Shown: piece by piece, positions 55,556 to 64,000 of the stretch
Numbering within the stretch: the first letter of the stretch is position 1
Layout of the letters: the number at the start of each line of letters is the position of its first letter
Source of the DNA: Zymoseptoria tritici IPO323
Lineage: Eukaryota; Ascomycota; Dothideomycetes; Mycosphaerellales; Mycosphaerellaceae
Assembly (NCBI RefSeq): GCF_000219625.1
Contig: NC_018218.1
Span: forward strand, 1,550,001-1,614,000
Reading direction: 5' to 3'
Length of the DNA: 64,000 bases
The notes under the pieces: generated by a model
Seen by the model: only the letters and a program-made list of their open reading frames with translations
The model's database searches: none
Told to the model about the DNA's origin: nothing
Position numbers and translations under genes: made by a program

Positions 55556-57635
55556 GTGGTCGAACTATTATGTCCTATGGGTACCGCCAGGTATGGCAAC
55601 GTCAGGGCCCAGGCCTTTCCCTCTCGGCACTTGCTGCCGTGATGAGACCCGTCCTGAGGATTCACAGATACGGCTACGTAGATCGTGTGTGCTTCGTGTC
55701 AGCCTCTCTCACACCACTGCCGGCCTCACGTTTGACGCGATCGGTTTCAGTATTGTTGGCTCAAACTTTAAATGTGCTTACTGCACGTTCTTCGCCTCTG
55801 TGCTCGATTGTGGGGGGGGGGGCTCGTTGTTGTCGTCCGGATGTTCATCTGAACTCGCATCGGAACACGAACATGGCTCAAGATGGATCCTTGTTGGGCT
55901 AATGTGATGATCGATTACGCGCGTTGGTTTGGCGAGCGATCAAGGATGGGCTGGTCGTCGATCACTGGGATATCCCTGTCGGAGATAACGATGGCAGATG
56001 GAGAATCTCAAACGTGACCAGGGTGCCAGGCCAGGATGGCGAGATCTTGCGCACGGTACTCATGAGTCTCAGCACCACTTCGACGACCCACATCACCGCT
56101 CATCGAACCACACATGCTCCGTTAAGAGAATGATGGCAGACACCTATAGCTGGCAAAGCAAAATTTTATATATAGTTCGGCAGTCGTGCTCAGACTAGTC
56201 GTTCGTTGGATGAGAGCTCTTCACGTATTCAACCCAGTTTCAGCTACCGGGTACAGATGTGTTTCAGATGGAAGCAGGCGCCAATTTTCCAGCCTGAACG
56301 TGCTCGTGCTCGTGCGGGGGCTGCGGCGGGACCATATGCAGCCACGGGGTATGGTGAAAGCGGAGAGGTTTTGTCGTCACGCGTGGCGGACCGTGAAGTC
56401 ATCGCGTGTTTAGTGAACGATGCAGTAGCTGAAGCACTCCGGCCCAGGGAGTGACCAGTTGTGCCTGAGATGCACAGTTCACATGCATAAGGTATGCATT
56501 GGACACATGTTCCTTGTACAAGTCCACCACAGAATCTGGCTGGCAGACCTTGAAGTTCGGAGGACAGGGCTTGTCCGGCCGGCGAGTCGTGCAGCGCACG
56601 TCTGATCAACGATTTCCATGCTGGCCGGATTTAGAAGCCGGACCTCCTGTCCGCTGGAGCTCGATGTGTTTCACAAGTCTTGTGCAGGCCGGAAAGGAGA
56701 AGCATCGAGCACGCCAGCGACGCGACAGGAACGTAGCACCCAAATTCCACGTGCGGGACCGTTTCTCGTGAAGCACCGGCAAGTCGGGCCACGCTAGTGG
56801 TACCACAATTCAACGGTTCCCACTCTCTGTTCTGGGATGGCCTGTTTTGGGAGGGGCCATCTCCTCCGGTTGCTTCGCGGACTCGACGCTAGGTTTTAAG
56901 CTGGAGGGGCAAGTGAGGGAATGTGGTGATGACGGGAGTGTGTGACGGACCCGGCATAGCCGATGCCAAGTTTGCCGGTGCGCCCGGCACGAACGAAGAG
57001 CCTTGCGGAGCGCGTGCGATCACATATATATATATGTAGGAATCTGATAAGGTGCAGCCACACCCGGCGCCTCCTTGGCCATGCACATCATTCAGCCTGT
57101 GAGTCGGCTTGCACAACTCGTCCGGCAGATCCTGGACCGAACTGGCAGATTCTGGAGGCTGCGTGCAAGAGGCAAAAAAGGCTGCCCGTCCATATGGGCG
57201 TGGATGTGATGGCATTGGCGTGGTACCTCCAAGCGATCCATCCCCAGCCATACCAGACCAGGTATGTAGCATCGATAGCCTAGCCTGAAACCCGGTCGCC
57301 TCTGCTTTGGCCCATCGAGGATGAAGGGGAGATCCCTAAAAGTACGGTAAGTTTCCAAGTGCACTTCCCTTACTAGCCGTGTCCCCCACTTGTACCCTGG
57401 GCTCTCCTAGTCCTAGCTTTAGTTCTACTTCTGACCGGCCAAACCTCCTTGACCGCCCTCTCAATTCTCAACCTGCGCGCTCGAATCCACGGTGTTCGGA
57501 CACCTTACAGTCGTTTCGGCACAGTTTTCTCATGCAGCGGCAGACAGCGAGCCGCACACCACAGTCTCCGCCGCGTGCCTCGCGCTGCGACTGGATGAGA
57601 TTCCCACCCACCGCAGAGGTGTACCCGCGCACACA
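55556..57635. other. long region without a supported gene
   Basis: About 2.1 kb upstream of the large GTPase-patatin gene. It has an 11-G homopolymer (55812-55822), an alternating AT tract (57021-57036) and no open frame with a recognisable domain. Confidence 0.45.
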
Positions 57636-60600
57636 ATGGGACTAGACCACAGGCACCAAGACCGGGAGGAGGATTCCGAGTCTTCCGAGGGCAGCAACAA
57701 CGAACCATCCGATCAGTGCGAAGACGACCGCTGTCGCGGTCCTCAGCCGCCCATATGGCATTGCGTCGACTGCGACAGCTCGTATTGCAGGTAAGCCACC
57801 TCTTTGTTGTTTTGCGCCACCTGCCAAATAATTCCGAAGCTAACGCGCAGGGCAAAGTGAATGCTGGGGTCTTCAAGGACCTCACAAACCGAAGAAGAAG
57901 GGCCGTGATGGCATGCCACACGAGAGGACAAGTCCGCACGTTGTACGCTCGCTGAAGGGCATCCTCAATCCCACGCGAAACTCGGCAGAAATCCAAAAAC
58001 TTCACGAGGACGATGAAGCGACGAAATGGTTCGGTGTCACCCGAGATGCGACCGCGAAGCCGACGTTCCAGGACTATGGCCGCTATGCTACCCTCATGTC
58101 CAACATCTCGCCGCTCGAGAATCAATCACACCGGTATCCGCAGATCGTGTCCTTCATTGGTGTGACGAATGCTGGAAAGTCAACTCTGATCAAAATGTTG
58201 GTGAACCACGAACTGCAGGAGCAATCCGCGGTGAATCGGTCAATGTTTCCTTCGCCCGTCGTCGGCAGTGTGGTCAACGATGCGGTTCCTACCTCCGGAG
58301 ATGTCCACCTTTATGCCGATCCCGCGACGCACGCTGAGCAGTTGCCAATACTGTACGCCGATTGTGAAGGATTCGAGGGTGGCGAGCGTACTCCTCTTGG
58401 GTCTCGCGGGCGTCGTAAGACAATGCACGCAGCTGCCGAGATGGACAATGGCGATTTCCAGCCTGTATCAGCCCAGGTCCACAGCCGTACGATTGAATGG
58501 GCCAATACCGAAGAAACACGCCAGCGCGAATTCACAGTGTCAGCCCTTTATCCACGGTTGCTCTACACATTCTCCGACTGCGTGGTCTTCGTCCTTAGGA
58601 ATCCCAAGACTTTCCAGTCTGCTGTGTTAGGAAAGTTGTTGGAATGGGGTGCGAGCTCGCTTGAGAAGTCTATCAATCAACCGGCGCTTCCACACTGCAT
58701 CGTTGCTGTGAATGGGTCGGATCCTTCAGTGGATGGGAAAGAGTGGGATGTCGACTATGCAACACAGAACTTGCTTTCATCCGTGCGAGGAGCTCTCGAT
58801 AGCGTCGAAGGCGTACCGCGCTTCAGAGCACTGGCGGAGCACTGGAGGAGCCTCGGGAAGCATATATACACCGTGGAGGACCTAATCCTGCGATACTACA
58901 GCTCCTTCAAAGTCGTCCGAATACCTGCGAAACCACGATACACCACAATCAGCGAACAGGTTGGCAAATTGCAGCAAATGATCAAGTCAAATTGCGAGGA
59001 ATCGTTCCGGAACAAACGCAGAGCGCGCATGCTTTCGACTGCAGATGAACTTCAAATCTACCTGCAGGCAGGGTTCGATCACTTCACCACGCATCTGGAT
59101 GTGCCTTTTGATTTCATGCAGATTTCACTCTTGCGCAACCCAATTCCTAACGACTTCGGCGGACACATTCTTCAGCTCTGCGCGACGATCAGCTCTCAAC
59201 AACCGAATCACCAGCCTGGCAGGATAACCTGGATCTTCGAAAAGCTTAGTGTCATGCTGGCTTCATGCGTGCTCCTCGATTGTGCCCGATTCCGTAAAGG
59301 ACAAGTGGAAGAGCTTTTCTCAAGCTACGAGAAGTTCTTCGATTGGGCGATGGGAGAGTATCTGGAGATGCATTACCCCTGTTCATACGTGAGCGCGGAC
59401 GGGACCCGTCAATGCATGCTCGTCAAAGCTCGTCATCTCCCGAAAGGTCACCAGGACGAGCAAGGCATCATCGCCACTGGTGATTACCAGGCGGCCTTCG
59501 ACTCGAACTTCTTGCAAACGTGGAAAGCTCAGCTGCGTGCGGCAGTCGCTACCATACAGAGAGACTTCCAATACGAGTTGGAACAAATCACAGAAAAAGG
59601 CGAGATACACACCATTTCCGAGGAGAGTCTAGCGCTGGACCTGCACATCGATTACCTGAACACATTTTTCGAGGCTGTGGGTCCGGCATCGTCGATTAGC
59701 AGTCATGCAACGTGCTTTTGCTGCTTGATGGACGTTCCAGAACACCCTCTGCCATGTGGTCACGTACTCTGCACGGCCTGCATTAAAGCATACGGCAAGC
59801 AGAAGAGATCTTCCGTTGTCGTGTCGTGCTGTCCACTGCATCGCGAGTCCACAAATTGGGCAAAGCCTCAGATCATCAAATTCAAGCCAGCAGGCGCAGG
59901 AGCACGCGTGCTGTCCTTGGATGGAGGCGGTATCCGTGGTATTGTTCAGCTGGAAGTGCTACGAGCGATCGAGAACGTTCTGGGCGGTCACATCTCCGCT
60001 CCATCATTCTTTGACTTGATCGTGGGAACCGGCACCGGCGGCTTGCTGGCTGCTGCTCTCTCGCTCAAGGAAAGAACCGTTGAGTCGTGCATTGATATGT
60101 TCACCGCTCTCTGTGATCATGCGTACACTCGGAGGCGAGTGCCTATCATCAGCCACATCGCAAGTGTGCTTGGGAGTGGACCGAAATACAAGACTAAGCC
60201 TTTGATCAGCGCTCTCCAGACTGCATTCGGTCCGGATGATGCTTTCTTTGGATCGAACAACAAGTTCCGGAATGGCTCCCGAGTTGGCATCACTTCTACC
60301 AGTGCCACTGGGCAAGACACCATATTGCTTGCAAGCTATCGTCGACCCGACGACCTAAAGCCTGCTTATGCTTTCGAGAGGCCGCACGACCCGGAGCTGG
60401 AAATGAAGACTTTCGAGGCTCTCGCAGCCTCTCTTGCAAATCCCAACCTGTTCCGACCTTTTATCTTTCACAACAAAGCATATCTCGATGGAGGTCTACG
60501 CTTGCCCAATCCCGCAGTCGTGGCAGAGCGGGAGCGGAGGTTGATCTGGCCCGACTCAGGACAGCCCGATATGTTCTTATCGCTCGGCACTGGTCAGAAT

Positions 60601-62609
60601 AGATTGACGGTCCTTCAGAAGCTTTCAGATCGACCGAAGGACTCGTCGGCCTCCATCATTTCTGCAGCCAATCCCCGAACATTGAAATTGTCATCGGGTC
60701 GGTGGCGAAGTCGACGAGCCGACGATGTTTTGGATGCGGAGCTCGCCTGGGCAGATTTCAGGGCAGAGATTGTGAAAGATTCATTGGAGGCCAGAGGTCG
60801 GCGATTCATCAGATTCAACCCAGATCTGGACAAGGATCCGCCTAGTGGGGACAACAAGTCAGAGATGCTGTCGTTGCAGCTGAACGTACGGAAGCGACTG
60901 CAGACCGCCCATCGACAGGCAGCTCTGCGGAATGTAGCACATCGCCTGGTGGCATCATCGTTCTACCTGGAGTTGCAATCCAAGGCCACAGCCGAGAAGA
61001 GCGAGCAGGTGTGCGCCGCTACCATCGTCTGCCGCTTTGACGACGGTAGTCCTGAGATGGCAGCTCTTGGCCACATCCTCAAAGATCGACGAGTGGACGA
61101 TTTTGAGCCGTACTTCTTGATCAAGCCAAATCAAGATCAAAAGGAAACGTCTTTCAAGGTCACGATTACTGCCGACGTGACGGCCGGTATGATCAACAAC
61201 CATGTGTTTGGACTGCCAAACACATACATCCCCTTGCGAGACGAGAGCAAAGCAACATCTATAACCCTCTTTCTGACAAAGCATGATGGTCTGGAGCCGG
61301 ATGGTTTCCCTATCAGTGGCTTTCCCAAAGTACTTCTAGGAGAGCAGCCGTCGGCAAAGACCAAACCTCGTCGTGCTGTGCGCGAGAGCACCGAGCCAAT
61401 GCGGCGCAATGGAAAGTCCTCTGACGGCGACTCTGTGTCACTGAATGGAGGTCCGGACGGCAGTGACACAGCTTCGATACAAGAGTTGACGTCCAAATTC
61501 GCCCGCAACAGCATGTCCTCCAACAACGGAAGACCCAAGATGTCGCTTGCAGACCTCATCGATCAGCACCAAAACTCCGGCACCAGCATAAAGGCACGGA
61601 CCAACCGCTTCTGGACGTATATCGGTAACAACCACATGGCCCAGAATCCGGACATGTACACGGAAGATGAGCTCTCCAAGTACGCCGTGAATGCTTCAGC
61701 GGACGATTCTCCCAATCTCGAACGTCCTCCACGAACATCCTCCATCACTCCCATAACTGCACTACCGCCCATGCCGGCGGCTCCACAGCCCACCCTCCTT
61801 CACTCTCGTCATTACATCCCGACCATGACACCAGGCTTCACCGAAATCGACGCGGACAATAAACCCGCATTCCAGGTCTCGCGTCGCACGCTCACCGCCC
61901 AGTCTGGAAACAACAACAGCTGTATTGACCTCTCTATATCCTTCGATCCCGGCATGAGCAGGCAGCCCTCCAACGACAGCAGCGCCGACACCCTCACCCG
62001 GTCCAACTCTCAAGTGACCTGGACCGGATCCCAACAAAGCACCCGCGCCTCGGAAACCACCTTTTCATCCACGACGCACCGCAACACCCTTCCCAGCGTG
62101 GGCGACGACGGCTTCGAAGACGATGGCGACTGGTACAGCGGCGACGACGTATCACTCGGCGAGGCACAGCCAACCTCACTTGTACAGGTACGCGTCCGTA
62201 ATACCGTAGACTCGATCATGAGTCTCTACGGTCACGATGTAGTGTATTGAGTCTTACCATTTTCTGTTCATTTAGCTCGCACCCGCGTACCCAGTCCGAT
62301 CCAGAAACTCCACCTCCACCATTGACGCGGCTGTTGTAAGTTCTGATTCATCCTCTACAACGTTCAACCGACGAAATTGGATTGCTAACGGTTTTCCAGG
62401 CGGGCGCGCTCCCCGACGAGAAGTAAGTTTACGCCTGCATAACTTGTGTGGCAAAAGTAAGATTGTTCGGAGTTTAGAAGACTAATACAATTTGTTTGTT
62501 CTATAGTGCTAAGGTCGCTCTCGATCGATGGTTGACGTCGCAAAAGAGCTCCCTCTCGATCCGCCACAGCAAAGGCGAGAAGCTGAAGGCGGTGCAAGAG
62601 GAGGAGTGA
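57636..62609 (+). CDS. zinc-motif/GTPase/RING-like/patatin-like multidomain protein
   Basis: Exons are 57636-57790, 57858-62187, 62276-62335, 62400-62422 and 62507-62609. Introns are 67, 88, 64 and 84 bp with good phase, giving 1556 residues. Residues 28-61 hold a Cys/His motif (C28-x4-C33-x9-C43-x2-C46-x4-C51-x2-C54-x6-H61). A P-loop GTPase follows, with GVTNAGKST (about 153-161) and DCEG (about 220). Residues about 671-709 form a RING-like motif (CFCCLMDVPEHPLPCGHVLC, then CCPLH). The patatin-like domain has GGGIRG (about 742) and DGG (about 929), but the usual GxSxG elbow reads G-T-G-T-G; residue 777 (codon GGC, 60031-60033) is glycine instead of serine. The C-terminal 450 residues are mostly disordered. 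Such GTPase-patatin proteins resemble fungal surveillance proteins (inference). Confidence 0.85.
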
Positions 62610-64000
62610 GGACGAATCCCCATGTTGCATCGCGCTATTGTGTTTATGCATAAGCTAAGGCGCGGTCTACTGTATTGGCGTTCGGCGCTGGAGGACAGGA
62701 AAGGAAATGATGGGCGGTCTCGGTGGTGAAAACCCCTATTTCGAAGATGATCAATGTGACCTCACATGGGGAACGGGTGTTCTTTCTCCCGATGTGTGAT
62801 GTGCGATGCTGGACGGCTTTGTAAAGAACTATAGAATTGTACACAAGCTCTGCACAATCACGAGACTGTTACGTCCTGAGCTGCAATCCAACTGCACGGG
62901 TGCACCGTTGTTGTAATGTCCAAAGACGCCATGGCCAATCTTCGACCTCACGATTGCATACCTAAGTGTTGTTAGTGAAAACGAGCCAACATTGTTCAAG
63001 AGTGGGACGACGCACGCCATCGGCGAAAACGGTCAAGGCGACAGAGAGAAGAACAATAGATAGCTGAAAGATCTGCAGGGTGCTCGTTCTTCGGAGTTGG
63101 TGATTCGTATAGTAAGCTTGGTATCCAGTGTTTTGAGAAGCAAGGAGGGTCGGCGTCAAAGACATGGGAGCAAAAGTTGACTTGCAAGGCTCACAGCGAT
63201 GGATTCGAGGCGGATAGTTCGATCACAAAACCGGTATGGTTTGTACAAGCAGAGGTCCTGTTGGTCGCGGGGTACGAGCTTGTTGAAGGCCTGCTTTCGA
63301 GGACTGCTGACAGGTTTCTGAGACTCGAAGGGCACCTGCCGAGATAGTTATACAAGGAGAGCCTGAAGAGGTCCAGTCGGTGTGGGCATCGCCGGACACT
63401 GTCACACGGGCGCGAGCATTGTTAACACTTACTTACGGCCTCACTCTCGAAGGCGCGTTCGCAAGGACGGTGCTAGGCACCTTGGGATCCCGCTTTCCGT
63501 CCTAGCGATCTGTCACTTGGCCCGGGTTCTATCGTGGATGATCGTTCGTTTCGATGCGATGCTGCTGATGACGCTCGCTAATACGCTGCATGCTGAATCA
63601 AGACCTTCTCCATTTCGCAACCTCACATGTCCGGCTCTGTATAACGTCTAATGTGGTCCAGCGTAGTCGTGGCCAAGGTTATCGAGGCATCGGCACGTGG
63701 GGAGGTGGTGTTCGTCCTCTGCTCCGCCGCCTGTCCTTGTCCTTTTTCCTGTGCTCTTTCACCGCCGCGTCACCACTGTTCCTTCGTTCCTTCAATCTGC
63801 GGTGATCATGTCTCGGCGGCGGGTCTCCAAATCGTGGATCGAAAATTCGAGGGTCGCGATGGTCAGGAAGTACTACCTCAGCCAAGCTGAAGTAGTAATC
63901 CAGAACTTGCGGATAGCGCTGGCAGGACGTTCGCCAGTCCTGGTCGACTCCCTGCTGCAGTATCTGATTTGCGCGTTGGATTTGCGAGTGTACTAGGTGG
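62610..64000. other. window end, only weak small open frames
   Basis: Minus-strand short frames at 62829-63187 include one hydrophobic stretch (LQIFQLSIVLLSVALTVFAD) that could be a signal peptide of a small secreted protein, but no complete model can be built. A plus-strand frame at 63697-63996 (contains SKSWIENSRVAMVRKYYLSQ) is also unassigned and lies at the edge of the window. Confidence 0.3.

Noticed and set aside
57021..57036. Alternating AT tract as a possible TATA element or cruciform
   Set aside because: It lies over 600 bp from the next start codon and is a simple repeat. No further support.
63679..63885. Arg/Asp/Pro-rich 68-codon frame on the minus strand
   Set aside because: It overlaps another weak frame on the plus strand and has no recognisable family; at the window edge it cannot be judged.

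Overview
The window looks like a chromosome segment of a filamentous ascomycete (Pezizomycotina). The families, the very short introns (mostly 50-70 bp, GTRAGT-type donors, CTAAC/CTGAC-like branch sites just before AG) and the absence of operons all point that way. A Dothideomycete is my best guess, but that is inference from protein style and not a computed placement. Most of the window is ordinary housekeeping sequence. I saw no rRNA, convincing tRNA, transposon or CRISPR array.

Left part (1-19 kb): a DUF6604-type fungal protein with an apparent frame break; a Kin4/KfsA-type kinase preceded by about 3 kb without a supportable gene; two single-pass membrane proteins; COP9 signalosome subunit 7; a SAM methyltransferase with an unresolved 5' end; a mitochondrial PP2C phosphatase (Ptc5-like, four exons); and the nuclear 5'-3' exonuclease Rat1.

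Middle (19-43 kb): the vesicle tether Uso1 (divergent from Rat1), an OPT-family transporter, a short protein that is only the N-terminal zinc finger of PRMT3, a cupin dioxygenase-like protein with a tandem-repeat N-terminal extension, the spliceosomal protein Snu23, DNA topoisomerase II, an F-box-like protein with a frame problem, a class II aldolase-like protein and a reticulon.

Right part (43-64 kb): an MFS transporter with seven exons, a PHD-finger protein, a third single-pass membrane protein with a CCCC motif, a short-chain dehydrogenase, the mitochondrial Obg GTPase Mtg2, and a 1556-residue protein joining a Cys/His zinc motif, a P-loop GTPase, a RING-like motif and a patatin-like domain whose catalytic serine position reads glycine. 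That last gene is the best candidate for new biology: it is built like an intracellular surveillance or signalling protein, yet the usual patatin nucleophile is missing. The cupin fusion and the free-standing PRMT3-type zinc finger come next. Exon boundaries were placed by hand from splice signals and frame continuity.
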